Assembly: GCF_004187715.1 (NCBI RefSeq)
Contig: NZ_QZWF01000003.1
Location: forward strand, 434,001-498,000
Reading direction: 5' to 3'
Source: Streptomyces sp. F001
Lineage (GTDB): Bacteria; Actinomycetota; Actinomycetes; Streptomycetales; Streptomycetaceae
DNA length: 64,000 nt
The notes below the pieces were generated by a model that was not told the DNA's origin, did no database searches, and saw nothing but the letters and a program-made list of their open reading frames with translations. Shown here piece by piece: positions 8,147 to 17,140 of the stretch (position 1 is the stretch's first letter; every line of letters starts with the position of its first letter). Made by a program: the position numbers and the translations under genes.

Positions 8147-9205
8147 TCACAGTTCCACACCCCGTGCAGCCAGCCACCGCACCGGATCCACCCCTGAACC
8201 CAGTTCGGGGGCAACTCGTACCTCGAAGTGCAGGTGCGGGCCGGTCGAGTTGCCGGTGGTGCCCGACTGCCCGATCCACTGCCCCGGCAGCACACGATCC
8301 CCTTGGTCGACGGCGACCGAGGCGAGATGCGCGTACTGCGTGTAGTAGCCGCCCGGATGCTCGATCACGATCTCGATCCCGAAGGCGCCCCCGCACGACA
8401 CCCTCATCACCCTGCCCTCGCCGACCGCCCGCACCGGCGTACCGATCGGCACCGCGAAATCCTGCCCCGTGTGCCGGTTCGCCCATCGCGCACCACCAGT
8501 GCCGAACCCGGCGGACAGCACGTACGTCTTCAGCGGCGCGACCCAGTCGCGTGTGAAGGACAGCTTCGGCTGGTCGAGCCGCACCGCACCACGACAGGCG
8601 CCCGCCCTGGCGGAGGCGTTCGCCTGCCCCTGCAGCCGCCACCGCGCCTCTTCGAGCTTCTGCTCGATGCTCTTCTTCAGCTTGGCTAGTTCAGCGTTCC
8701 GTTTCTCCAGGTCCTGCCACGCCGCCGCGGCCCTCGCCTCGTCCGCCGCGAGCCGGGTCTCCGCGCGGCGGCTCTTGTCGATCGCGTTGTCGACGACGAG
8801 ATCCGCCTTCCTCACGGCATGCTCACGCTCCATCAGTTTTTCCGGGTCGTCCGCGAGGATCATGCGCGCGGTGAGGGGAAGGTCCCCGCCGGTGCGGTAC
8901 TGGGCGCGCGCAAGCCGGCCCAGGTCCTCACGCAGTACTGCGATCTCCCGCCGCTCACGGTCGAGGAGCCCTTCGAGCCGCCGGGCCCGTGCCCGCTGCA
9001 CCCTCGCCTCGCGCCGCCCCTCCTCGTACTGCTGCGTGGCCACGGCCGTCTCCTCGTACAGCTGCGCCACCTCGGTGCCGACGCCGACGTTCCCGCGGCC
9101 GTCCTCCGGGCCGTGCCGGGACTCCTCGGCGGGCCGGGCCGCGAGCAAGGCGAACGCACAGAGCAGCACCGAAACAAGCAGCGGACAGCGGCGAGATGAA
9201 CGCAT
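8147..9205 (-). CDS. secreted M23 peptidase with coiled coil
   Basis: LytM-type cell-wall endopeptidase of 352 residues. Residues 1-23 look like a signal peptide (MRSSRRCPLLVSVLLCAFAL). Residues ~45-200 are a long charged coiled coil (EEGRREARVQRARARRLEG onward). The C-terminal domain has the zinc ligands H245/D249 in HTGQD and the HLH pair at ~324-326 in HLHFEV. The layout matches NlpD/EnvC-like or RipA-region peptidases that cut peptide cross-links. All ligands are present, so it is probably active. It reads leftward as a single gene. Confidence 0.9.
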   Translation of the reverse strand: MRSSRRCPLLVSVLLCAFALLAARPAEESRHGPEDGRGNVGVGTEVAQLYEETAVATQQYEEGRREARVQRARARRLEGLLDRERREIAVLREDLGRLARAQYRTGGDLPLTARMILADDPEKLMEREHAVRKADLVVDNAIDKSRRAETRLAADEARAAAAWQDLEKRNAELAKLKKSIEQKLEEARWRLQGQANASARAGACRGAVRLDQPKLSFTRDWVAPLKTYVLSAGFGTGGARWANRHTGQDFAVPIGTPVRAVGEGRVMRVSCGGAFGIEIVIEHPGGYYTQYAHLASVAVDQGDRVLPGQWIGQSGTTGNSTGPHLHFEVRVAPELGSGVDPVRWLAARGVEL

Positions 9206-9304
9206 GACAGCGATCGTGGCCCGCGCGGGCAGCCCGATCCCGTTCCAGTCGTACGCATGGCGCGCAAACGCCTACGGATGGAGCAGCGCAAATATGGCGA
9301 ATGG

Positions 9305-12300
9305 CTACAGGATCGACGCTGCTTCGGTCAGCTCGGACTGCGCCTCCCGCGTCGCCATCGCCCGCAGCGGCCCGTCCACGGCGACCAGCTCCGCGTAGGA
9401 ACCGCGCTGCACCACCCGCCCCTCGTCGAGCACGATCACTTCGTCCACGGTCTCCAGCCCGGCCAGCCGGTGTGTGATGAGCAGCGTCGTACGGCCCTCG
9501 GTGGCGGCCAGCAGATCGGCGGTGAGCGCGTCCGCCGTCGGCAGGTCGAGGTGCTCGGCGGGCTCGTCGAGGACGAGGACGGGGAAGTCCGCCAGCAGCG
9601 CCCGGGCCAGTGCGAGCCGCTGTCGCTGCCCGCCGGACAGCCGCGCTCCGTACTCACCGACCAGCGTGTCGAGCCCCTCGGGCAGTGCGTCGGCCCAGTC
9701 GAGCAGTCGGGCCCGCGTGAGCGCGTCACGCAGCTCGCCCTCGGTCGCGTCCCGCTTCGCGAGGAGCAGGTTCTCCCGCACCGAGCTGTCGAAGAGGTGC
9801 GCGTCCTGCGCGCACAGTCCGACCAGTCGCCGTACGTCGTCGCTGTCCAGGGCGTACGCGTCCACGCCGGCCAGCGTGTACGAGCCTGCGTGCGCGTCCA
9901 GGAACCGCAGCAGGACCTGCGCCAGCGTCGTCTTGCCGGCCCCGGACGGGCCGACCACCGCGATGCGGCGCCCCTTGTCGAGCGTCAGGTCGAGCCCCGC
10001 GAGTGCGTCCCGGTCCTGTCCCGCGTGCCGGGCGGCCAGGCCCTTGAGGACGAGCGGGAACGGCGACACGGGCGCCTGCCGGGGCTGCTCCGGTTCGCGT
10101 ACCGGCTCGGGGGCGTCCAGCACCTCGTGGACACGCTCGGCGCTCCTGCACACCCGCTGCCGGAACTGCACGGCGAGCGGCATCCCGAGCACGGCCTCGA
10201 AGGCGGCCAGCGGGGTGAGGACGACCACGGCCAGCGTCACGCCGCTCAGCCGTGCGTCGGCGACCGCCTGGACGCCCACCAGGGCGGCTCCGGCGACGGT
10301 CAGGCCGGAGATCAGCGCGGTGAGTCCGTCGCCCAGAGCAGTGGCGGTGGCGGCGCGCGAGGCGATCCGGGTGAGTGTCGCGTCGGCCCGCCGGGTCTCG
10401 GCGGTACGGGCGGGCAGCGCCCCGGCGACGGTGAGCTCCGCGGTGCCGGTGAGCAGGTCGGCCACGCGGGTCGCGAGCACCCCTCGGGCGGGGGCCAGCC
10501 TGCGCTCCGCCCGCCGCGCCACGGCACCGGTGACCAGCGGGACGCCGGCCCCGGCCGCGAGCAGCCCGACGGCGAGCACCGCCCCGGCCTCGGGCAGCAG
10601 CCAGGCGGTGAAGCCGACGGAGGCCGCGGAGACGGCGACCGCAGCGCCGGCCGGGAGCAGCCACCGCAGCCAGTAGTCCTGCAGGGCGTCCACATCGGAC
10701 ACGAGCCGCGACAGCAGGTCGCCCCGTCGGGCCCGGCGCAGCCCGGCGGGCGCGAGCCGCTCCAGTCGGCGGTACACGGCGACCCGGGTGTCGGCCAGCA
10801 TCCGCAGCACGGCGTCGTGCGACACGAGCCGCTCCGCGTACCGGAACACCGCCCGACCGATTCCGAAGGCCCGCGTGGCCGTCACGGCGACCATCAGATA
10901 CAGCACGGGCGGGTGCTGCGAGGCCCGGGAGATGAGCCATCCGGACGTGGCCATCAGCCCGACGGCGCTGCCCAGCGCGAGGCTGCCGAGCAGGAGGGCG
11001 AGTCCGAGCCGGCCGCGCCGGGCCCCGGACATGGCCCGGACGCGGGCGAGTACGCCGCCGCTGTGCGCCGCGGGTTCGGACGCGGGCTCCTCCTGCACGG
11101 CCTCGGGTGTTGGGGTGGACTCGATCGGACGCGCCGTGGACGCCCGGGGCCCGGTTTCCCCGCGCGAGGCGAGTGCGGGTTCCTCGAGCCGCACCACCCG
11201 GTCCGCCACGTCCAGCAGCGCCGGCCGGTGCACCACCAGCAGAACGGTCCGGCCTGCCGCCAGTCGCCGCACCGCCTCGACCACCTCGGCCTCGGTCGCT
11301 CCGTCGAGCGCGGCGGTCGGTTCGTCGAGCAGCAGCACAGGCCGGTCGGCGAGGAAGGCCCGCGCCAGCGCGAGCCGCTGCCGCTGCCCGGCGGACAGCC
11401 CGGCCCCGTCCTCGCCCAGTACGGTCTCGACACCCTGGGGGAGGGCGTCCACGAACGTGAGCGCTCCCGCGTCCTGAAGCGCCTGCCGTACGGCTGCGTC
11501 GTCCGCGTCGGGACGGGCGAGCTGTACGTTCTCGGCGATCGTCCCGGCGTACAGGTGCGGCCGCTGCGGCACCCACGCGATGCGCGACCGCCACTGCTCC
11601 AGGTCGGCCTCGGTGAGATCGACTCCCCCGACCCACACCCGGCCCTCGGTCGGCCGCACAAACCCCAGCAGTACGTTCAGCAGCGTCGACTTGCCCACGC
11701 CGCTCGGCCCGACGAGCGCGACGGTCTCCCCGGGCTCGACGGTGAAGGTCGCATCGGACACGGCCTCGGCGGTGCGGCCCGGATACCGGACCGTCACGCC
11801 CTCGAAGGCCACCGCGCCCGTCGGCACGGCCCTGGTTCCCGACGCCGGTACCGGAGTCTCCAGAACCGAGAAGATCTCCTCGGCCGCGGCCAGCCCCTCG
11901 GCCGCCGCGTGGTACTGCGCGCCCACCTGCCGCAACGGCAGATACGCCTCCGGCGCGAGGATCAGGATGACCAGGCCGATGTACAGATCCATGTCGCCGT
12001 GCACGAGCCGCATGCCGATGGTCACGGCGACCAGCGCGACCGAGATCGTGGCGAGCAGCTCCAGCGCGAACGACGACAGGAACGCGATCCGCAGCGTTCG
12101 CATCGTCGCCTGCCGGTACTCGCCGGTGATACGCCGGATCGACTCGGCCTGCGCCTTGGCCCTTCCGAACACCTTCAGGGTCGGAAGCCCGGCGACCACA
12201 TCCAGGAAGTGCCCGGACAACCGGGACAGCAGCCGCCACTGACGGTCCATCCGGGACTCGGTGGCCCAGCCGATCAGCATCATGAAAACGGGGATGAGCG

Positions 12301-12805
12301 GCAGCGTGCCGACGATGATGGCGGCGGAGACCCAGTCCTCGGTGACGATCCGGGCGAGCACCGCCACGGGAACGACCACCGCGAGCCCCAACTGCGGCAG
12401 ATAGCGTGAGAAGTAGTCGTCGAGGGCGTCGACTCCGCGCGTGGCGAGGGCGACCAGCGATCCGGTGCGCTGCCCGCTCAGCCATCCCGGCCCCAGTTGG
12501 GCGGAGCGCTCCAGCAGCCGCCTCCGAAGCTCCGACTTCACCGCCGCGCTCGCCCGGTGTGCGGCGAGCTCCGTGAGCCAGGAGACCAGCGCGCGGCCAC
12601 CGGCGACGGCCACCAACAGCAGCAGGGGAGTGCGCAGTTCGGCGACGGACATCCCGTGCTGGAACGCACCGACCACCGTCTCGGCGATCAGCATCGCCTG
12701 CGCGATGACCAACCCGGCACCGACGGCACCCAGGCCGACGACCGCCACCAGGAAGAACCGGGTGGCGCGGGCGTATCGGAGCAGTCGCGGGTCGATCGGT
12801 TTCAC
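9305..12805 (-). CDS. cydCD: CydD-CydC fused ABC transporter for cytochrome bd assembly
   Basis: Fusion of the two half-transporters that export thiols (cysteine/glutathione type) and are needed to assemble cytochrome bd. It has about 1,166 residues. The first half has a six-helix region, Walker A GPSGVGKSTL, signature LSAGQRQRLALARAFL and LLLDEPTAALD. The second half has GPSGAGKTTL, LSGGQRQRLALARALL and LVLDEPAEHLD. I prefer the GTG at 12803-12805 because GAGGG lies about 10 nt upstream. A GTG at 12814 would add the residues encoded by parS. It is the last gene of the cyd operon. Confidence 0.93.
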   Translation of the reverse strand: MKPIDPRLLRYARATRFFLVAVVGLGAVGAGLVIAQAMLIAETVVGAFQHGMSVAELRTPLLLLVAVAGGRALVSWLTELAAHRASAAVKSELRRRLLERSAQLGPGWLSGQRTGSLVALATRGVDALDDYFSRYLPQLGLAVVVPVAVLARIVTEDWVSAAIIVGTLPLIPVFMMLIGWATESRMDRQWRLLSRLSGHFLDVVAGLPTLKVFGRAKAQAESIRRITGEYRQATMRTLRIAFLSSFALELLATISVALVAVTIGMRLVHGDMDLYIGLVILILAPEAYLPLRQVGAQYHAAAEGLAAAEEIFSVLETPVPASGTRAVPTGAVAFEGVTVRYPGRTAEAVSDATFTVEPGETVALVGPSGVGKSTLLNVLLGFVRPTEGRVWVGGVDLTEADLEQWRSRIAWVPQRPHLYAGTIAENVQLARPDADDAAVRQALQDAGALTFVDALPQGVETVLGEDGAGLSAGQRQRLALARAFLADRPVLLLDEPTAALDGATEAEVVEAVRRLAAGRTVLLVVHRPALLDVADRVVRLEEPALASRGETGPRASTARPIESTPTPEAVQEEPASEPAAHSGGVLARVRAMSGARRGRLGLALLLGSLALGSAVGLMATSGWLISRASQHPPVLYLMVAVTATRAFGIGRAVFRYAERLVSHDAVLRMLADTRVAVYRRLERLAPAGLRRARRGDLLSRLVSDVDALQDYWLRWLLPAGAAVAVSAASVGFTAWLLPEAGAVLAVGLLAAGAGVPLVTGAVARRAERRLAPARGVLATRVADLLTGTAELTVAGALPARTAETRRADATLTRIASRAATATALGDGLTALISGLTVAGAALVGVQAVADARLSGVTLAVVVLTPLAAFEAVLGMPLAVQFRQRVCRSAERVHEVLDAPEPVREPEQPRQAPVSPFPLVLKGLAARHAGQDRDALAGLDLTLDKGRRIAVVGPSGAGKTTLAQVLLRFLDAHAGSYTLAGVDAYALDSDDVRRLVGLCAQDAHLFDSSVRENLLLAKRDATEGELRDALTRARLLDWADALPEGLDTLVGEYGARLSGGQRQRLALARALLADFPVLVLDEPAEHLDLPTADALTADLLAATEGRTTLLITHRLAGLETVDEVIVLDEGRVVQRGSYAELVAVDGPLRAMATREAQSELTEAASIL

Positions 12806-12813
12806 GTGAAACA
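12798..12813. promoter_or_regulatory. parS site overlapping the cydCD start codon
   Basis: GGTTTCACGTGAAACA, with a full 14-bp core. The GTG start of cydCD is part of the palindrome's CACGTG centre. Confidence 0.88.
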
Positions 12814-12853
12814 CACCCTCTTCTCAAGAAGCTTGAAGGGGCCTGAAGAGGCA

Positions 12854-12869
12854 TGTTTCACATGAAACA
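12854..12869. promoter_or_regulatory. parS variant inside a 28-bp palindrome
   Basis: TGTTTCACATGAAACA has one change in the central CG. It is the core of an inverted repeat at 12848-12875 that is perfect except for the central pair. It sits between cydB and cydCD, where it would also form an RNA hairpin. Confidence 0.65.
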
Positions 12870-12883
12870 TGCCTCTCTCGGAC

Positions 12884-13903
12884 TCAGTGTGCGGAGCCGG
12901 CGGCAGCATCCGCGGCGATGTGCTGCGTTCCGATCCGCTTGCGGAACACCCAGTAGGTCCACGACTGGTACAGCACGATGATCGGCGCGGCGATGCCCGC
13001 GCACCAGGTCATGATCTTCAGGGTGTACGGGCTCGACGAGGCGTTGGTGACCGTGAGACTCCACTCCTCATTGAGCGAAGACGGCATGACGTCGGGGAAG
13101 AGCGACAGGAAGAGCATCGCGACGGCGGCCACGATGGTGACGCCGGACAGCGCGAACGCCCAGCCCTCACGCCCGGCCTGGTTCGCCACCAGCGCCGCGA
13201 CCAGGGCGGCGACCGCCACGATCATCGCGACAAGGCTCTTGCCGTCCCCGCTGTCGGCCTGGGTCCAGAGCAGGAAGACCAGGGCCAGCCCGGCCGTGAG
13301 CAGACCGACCTGGAGCGCCAGCTTCCGTGCCCGCTCCCGAATCTCCCCGACGGTCTTGAGTGCCGTGAACACCGCACCGTGGAAGGTGAACAGCGTCAGC
13401 GTCACGAGGCCACCGAGAAGCGCGTACGGGTTGAGCAGGTCCCAGAGGTTTCCGACGTACTCGAAGTTCTGGTCGATCTTCACGCCGCGAACGATGTTGC
13501 CGAAGGCCACGCCCCACAGGAACGCCGGGATGAGCGAGCACCAGAAGATCGCGTTCTCCCAGTTGCGCTGCCAGTTCTCCTCGGGTCGCTTGTGCCGGTA
13601 CTCGAAGGCGACACCCCGGACGATCAAGCAGACCAGGATGAGCAGCAATGGCAGGTAGAAGCCCGAGAAGAGCGTGGCGTACCACTCCGGAAAGGCGGCG
13701 AAGGTCGCGCCGCCGGCCGAGATCAACCACACCTCGTTGCCGTCCCAGACCGGGCCGATCGTGTTGATCAGCACCCGCTTCTCGGGCCGGTTGCGGGCGA
13801 GCAGCTTGGTGAGGACGCCGACCCCGAAGTCGAAGCCCTCGAGGAAGAAGTAGCCGATCCACAGGACGGCGATCAGGACGAACCAGACGTCGTGCAGTTC
13901 CAT
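12884..13903 (-). CDS. cydB: cytochrome bd ubiquinol oxidase subunit II
   Basis: Membrane subunit of the high-affinity terminal oxidase, 339 residues. It begins MELHDVWFVLIAVLWIGYFF and has the signature GPVWDGNEVWLISAGGATFAAFP followed by about eight further hydrophobic helices, as usual for CydB. It starts 20 bp after cydA, which is typical of the actinobacterial cydABCD order. It shares the Rex-controlled promoter upstream of cydA. Confidence 0.96.
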   Translation of the reverse strand: MELHDVWFVLIAVLWIGYFFLEGFDFGVGVLTKLLARNRPEKRVLINTIGPVWDGNEVWLISAGGATFAAFPEWYATLFSGFYLPLLLILVCLIVRGVAFEYRHKRPEENWQRNWENAIFWCSLIPAFLWGVAFGNIVRGVKIDQNFEYVGNLWDLLNPYALLGGLVTLTLFTFHGAVFTALKTVGEIRERARKLALQVGLLTAGLALVFLLWTQADSGDGKSLVAMIVAVAALVAALVANQAGREGWAFALSGVTIVAAVAMLFLSLFPDVMPSSLNEEWSLTVTNASSSPYTLKIMTWCAGIAAPIIVLYQSWTYWVFRKRIGTQHIAADAAAGSAH

Positions 13904-13923
13904 GACTGTGCAGCTCCCTCGGC

Positions 13924-15429
13924 CTAGTAAGAGAAGGCCATCGGCTTGTCGGCGTCACGGGAGTCGCCGCCGATCTTCGTGGGCGGGTTGAGGTCGGCCT
14001 CGGTCAGTTCGGGCGGGCCGGCCTTGACGTACTTCGCGAGCAGCTTGACCTCGATCACGGCGAGGATCGCGTAGAGCGTCGTGAAGACGATCATCGAGGT
14101 GAGCACTTCGCCCGTGGAGACACCCGGGGAGACCGCGTCGCGGGTCTGGAACAGGCCGTAGACGACCCACGGCTGACGGCCCATCTCGGTGAAGATCCAG
14201 CCCCAGGCGTTGGCGATCAGCGGAAACGCCATCGTCCAGAGCGCGAGCAGCCAGTACAGCCGGCTGAGCCTCGACCCTAGTGGCTTCCTCAGCAGCACCA
14301 GATGCGGCATCTCGTCCTCCCCGGTCCGCAGGGCAGCCGGCAGCAGGAACTTCTTCCGCGTGAGCCACAGCCCCAGCAGGCCCAGGGAGAGGGACGCCAT
14401 GCCGAAGCCGATCATCCACCGGAAGCCCCAGTAGGCGACGGGGACGATGGGCTTGTAGTCACCCGGCCCGAACTTCTCCTGCAGGGCCTTGTTGGTGTCG
14501 TGGATGCCGGGCACATACGACTCGAAGTCGCTGTGGGCCAGGAAGGACAGCAGCCCGGGTATCTCCAGGGCGACCTTGTTGTGCCCCTTGTCGACGTCCC
14601 CGTACGCGAAGACGGAGAACGGCGCCGGGCTCTCGCCCTCCCACAGGGCCTCGGCGGCGGCCATCTTCATCGGCTGCTGCTCGTACATGACCTTGCCGAG
14701 GGTGTCCCCGCTGACCGCGGTGAACAGACCGCCGACCGCCAGGGTGACCAGGCCGAGCCGGAGCGACGTCCGCATCACCGGGATGTGCTTCTTGCGCATC
14801 AGGTGGAAGGCGGCGATGCCCACCATGAAGGCGCCACCCGTCAGGAAGGCGGCCGAGAAGCTGTGGAAGACCTGGTTGAGTGTCGTGTTCTGGGTGAGGA
14901 CCAGCCAGAAGTCGGTGAGCTCGGCGCGGCCCTTCTCCTCGTTGATCCGGTAGCCGACCGGGTGCTGCATCCAGGAGTTCGCCGCGAGGATGAAGTACGC
15001 CGACAGAAGCGTGCCGATCGAGACCATCCAGATGCAGGCCAGGTGGATCTTCTTCGGCAGCTTGTCCCAGCCGAAGATCCACAGCCCGATGAAGGTGGAC
15101 TCGAAGAAGAAGGCGATCAGGGCCTCGAAGGCGAGGGGAGCACCGAAGACATCGCCGACGAAGCGCGAGTAGGCGGACCAGTTCATGCCGAACTGGAACT
15201 CCTGCACGATGCCGGTGACGACACCCATCGCGATGTTGATCAGGAAGAGCTTGCCCCAGAACTTGGTCGCCTTGAGGTACTTCTCCTTCTCCGTACGCAC
15301 CCACGCGGTCTGCAGGCCGGCCGTGAGGGCAGCGAGCGAGATCGTCAGGGGGACGAACAGGAAGTGGTAGACGGTGGTGATGCCGAACTGCCAGCGCGCC
15401 AGCGTCTCCGGCGCCAAAGCCAAGTCCAC
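13924..15429 (-). CDS. cydA: cytochrome bd ubiquinol oxidase subunit I
   Basis: Haem-bearing subunit of cytochrome bd, 501 residues. The N-terminus contains RWQFGITTVYHFLFVPLTI with the haem-ligand His. Later come the GRQPWVVYG motif, close to the quinol site, and a short Q-loop as in Gram-positive enzymes. It is first in the operon cydA-cydB-cydCD, which lets the cell respire at low oxygen. A Rex operator lies 33 bp upstream. Confidence 0.97.
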   Translation of the reverse strand: MDLALAPETLARWQFGITTVYHFLFVPLTISLAALTAGLQTAWVRTEKEKYLKATKFWGKLFLINIAMGVVTGIVQEFQFGMNWSAYSRFVGDVFGAPLAFEALIAFFFESTFIGLWIFGWDKLPKKIHLACIWMVSIGTLLSAYFILAANSWMQHPVGYRINEEKGRAELTDFWLVLTQNTTLNQVFHSFSAAFLTGGAFMVGIAAFHLMRKKHIPVMRTSLRLGLVTLAVGGLFTAVSGDTLGKVMYEQQPMKMAAAEALWEGESPAPFSVFAYGDVDKGHNKVALEIPGLLSFLAHSDFESYVPGIHDTNKALQEKFGPGDYKPIVPVAYWGFRWMIGFGMASLSLGLLGLWLTRKKFLLPAALRTGEDEMPHLVLLRKPLGSRLSRLYWLLALWTMAFPLIANAWGWIFTEMGRQPWVVYGLFQTRDAVSPGVSTGEVLTSMIVFTTLYAILAVIEVKLLAKYVKAGPPELTEADLNPPTKIGGDSRDADKPMAFSY

Positions 15430-15461
15430 GTCGTCTCTCCTTACGTCGCCGTGGGGGCGCT

Positions 15462-15477
15462 TGTGAACGCGTTCACA
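15462..15477. promoter_or_regulatory. Rex operator upstream of cydA
   Basis: TGTGAACGCGTTCACA is a perfect palindrome fitting the Rex consensus TGTGAAC-N-TTCACA type. A -10-like CATAAT (minus strand, 15488-15493) lies just upstream, so Rex would sit over the transcription start. Rex is released at high NADH/NAD+, turning on bd oxidase when oxygen is low. Confidence 0.88.
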
Positions 15478-15542
15478 TTCACAAGCAATTATGGCGCACT
15501 GGCTTTCGATGCCTCGAAGGGGGGTCCCCCACGGGCCTACGC

Positions 15543-15580
15543 CGGGCTCGCGAAGCGGCGAGAGCCACCTCGCGAGCCCG
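15543..15580 (-). terminator. hairpin terminator after hisC
   Basis: Perfect 11-bp stem (15543-15553 with 15570-15580) and 16-nt loop, 21 bp after the hisC-type stop on the minus strand. Confidence 0.6.
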
Positions 15581-15601
15581 TTCCACGCCGTCGGCGACCG
15601 C

Positions 15602-16681
15602 CTAGAACTCCTTGCGGAACCCTTCCGCCACCTTCAGGAGAATGTCGTTCGCCTCGGTCTCCCCGACCGTCACCCGCACACCCTCGCCGGGAAACGGCCG
15701 TACGACCACACCTGCCGCCTCACACGCCTCCGTGAAGGCGACCGCGCGCTCCCCCAGCGGCAGCCACACGAAGTTGGCCTGGGACTCGGGCAGCGTCCAG
15801 CCCTGGCCGCGCAGCCCGTCGACCACGCGGTTGCGCTCGCCGACCAGCGAACCGACCCGTCCGAACAGCTCGTCCTCGGCGCGCAGCGAGGCGATCGCCG
15901 CCTCCTGGGCAATCCGGCTCACCCCGAACGGCACGGCCGTCTTGCGCAGCGCAGCCGCGACCGGCTCGTGGGCGATGGCGAAGCCGACGCGCAGGCCGGC
16001 CAGCCCGTACGCCTTCGAGAACGTCCGCAGGACACAGACATTGGGCCGGTTCCGGTACAGCTCGACACCGTCCGGCACCTCGGGGTCGCGGATGAACTCG
16101 CGGTACGCCTCGTCGAGCACGACGACCACGTCGCTCGGCACCCGGTCGAGGAAGCGCTCGAGCTCGGCCCGTCGGACGACGGTGCCCGTGGGGTTGTTGG
16201 GGTTGCAGACGATGACCAGACGGGTCCGGTCCGTGATCGCGTCCGCCATCGCGTCCAGGTCGTGCACCGCGCCCGGCGTCAGCGGTACCTGCACGGACGT
16301 CGCACCGCTGATCTGCGTGATGATCGGGTACGCCTCGAAGGAGCGCCACGCATAGATCACCTCGTCACCGGGGCCGCTGGTGGCCTGGATCAACTGCTGG
16401 GCGACACCGACCGAGCCGGTGCCGGTGGCCAGATGCGAGACAGGGACGCCGAACCGGTCGGACAGCTCGTTCATCAGGTCCGTGCAGGCCAGGTCCGGGT
16501 AGCGGTTGAAGGACGAGGCCGCCGCCGTCACGGCCTCCATCACGCCGGGCAGCGGCGGATAGGGGTTCTCGTTGGAGGACAGCTTGTAGGCCACGGGGCC
16601 GCCGGCCGCGGCCGGCTTGCCCGGCTTGTAGGTGGGGATCCCCTCCAGCTCGGCGCGCAGCTTCGGGCTCGTCTCGCTCAC
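15602..16681 (-). CDS. hisC: histidinol-phosphate / aromatic amino acid aminotransferase
   Basis: PLP-dependent fold-type I aminotransferase of 359 residues. It starts [18 protein letters not shown] and shows [25 protein letters not shown] and the PLP-lysine motif [14 protein letters not shown]. The GTG at 16681 has GAGGAGGA six bases upstream. It is not beside other his genes, so it may be the second HisC of the genome, or a Pat-type transaminase for phenylalanine/tyrosine. The gene divides the cyd operon from the LacI regulator. Confidence 0.88.
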   Translation of the reverse strand: MSETSPKLRAELEGIPTYKPGKPAAAGGPVAYKLSSNENPYPPLPGVMEAVTAAASSFNRYPDLACTDLMNELSDRFGVPVSHLATGTGSVGVAQQLIQATSGPGDEVIYAWRSFEAYPIITQISGATSVQVPLTPGAVHDLDAMADAITDRTRLVIVCNPNNPTGTVVRRAELERFLDRVPSDVVVVLDEAYREFIRDPEVPDGVELYRNRPNVCVLRTFSKAYGLAGLRVGFAIAHEPVAAALRKTAVPFGVSRIAQEAAIASLRAEDELFGRVGSLVGERNRVVDGLRGQGWTLPESQANFVWLPLGERAVAFTEACEAAGVVVRPFPGEGVRVTVGETEANDILLKVAEGFRKEF

Positions 16682-16861
16682 CGCAGTCCTCCTCGCGACC
16701 ACCGGCGGCCCTGACTGCCGCCGGCTTCCAATGCTTCTCACCTTATGAGGATTCGGCGCGGCTGCGTATGGCCCGGCAGCAACTGCGCACACCTCCTCGT
16801 GCGGCCTCCATGTGTGCCGGACGAACCCCATCTGTCCCACTGGCATCAGGGGCATCATCGT

Positions 16862-17062
16862 ATGAAGGGGGTGAATCGGGGGGCGTGCTGCACATATATC
16901 TACGCGCCGGTGGCTCACGCCGTAGCGCGCATCACCCGTGCAGGTGAGTTGAGACCTCTTCGAAACATCGACCACTTGGCAGGCCTGTGTGCTCCGAAAC
17001 ATCAAGTACTGCAACTGGATGGGTCAACTCCCTTGCATTCCAAGGAATTTGACACCCAATAA
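16862..17062 (+). CDS. candidate small Cys-containing protein, 66 codons
   Basis: ATG at 16862 opens a frame beginning [20 protein letters not shown] and ending in TAA at 17060-17062, inside the 459-bp gap between hisC and the LacI gene. It has no strong ribosome site. The composition is less GC-biased than the neighbouring genes, with a CC pair and several His. I do not recognise it. It may be a leaderless small gene or simply the upstream region shared by hisC and the regulator. Confidence 0.3.
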   Translation: MKGVNRGACCTYIYAPVAHAVARITRAGELRPLRNIDHLAGLCAPKHQVLQLDGSTPLHSKEFDTQ

Positions 17063-17140
17063 CCTTGCAGAAACGTGCCTGTCAATGGGTGCATATGCGT
17101 CCGCACTACCCCACCATGTGAGCCCTACTATCGGCTCGCC

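Noticed and set aside
9257..12409. 1,050-codon plus-strand frame opposite cydCD
   Set aside because: Shadow of cydCD; His/Gln/Arg-rich with no known motif.
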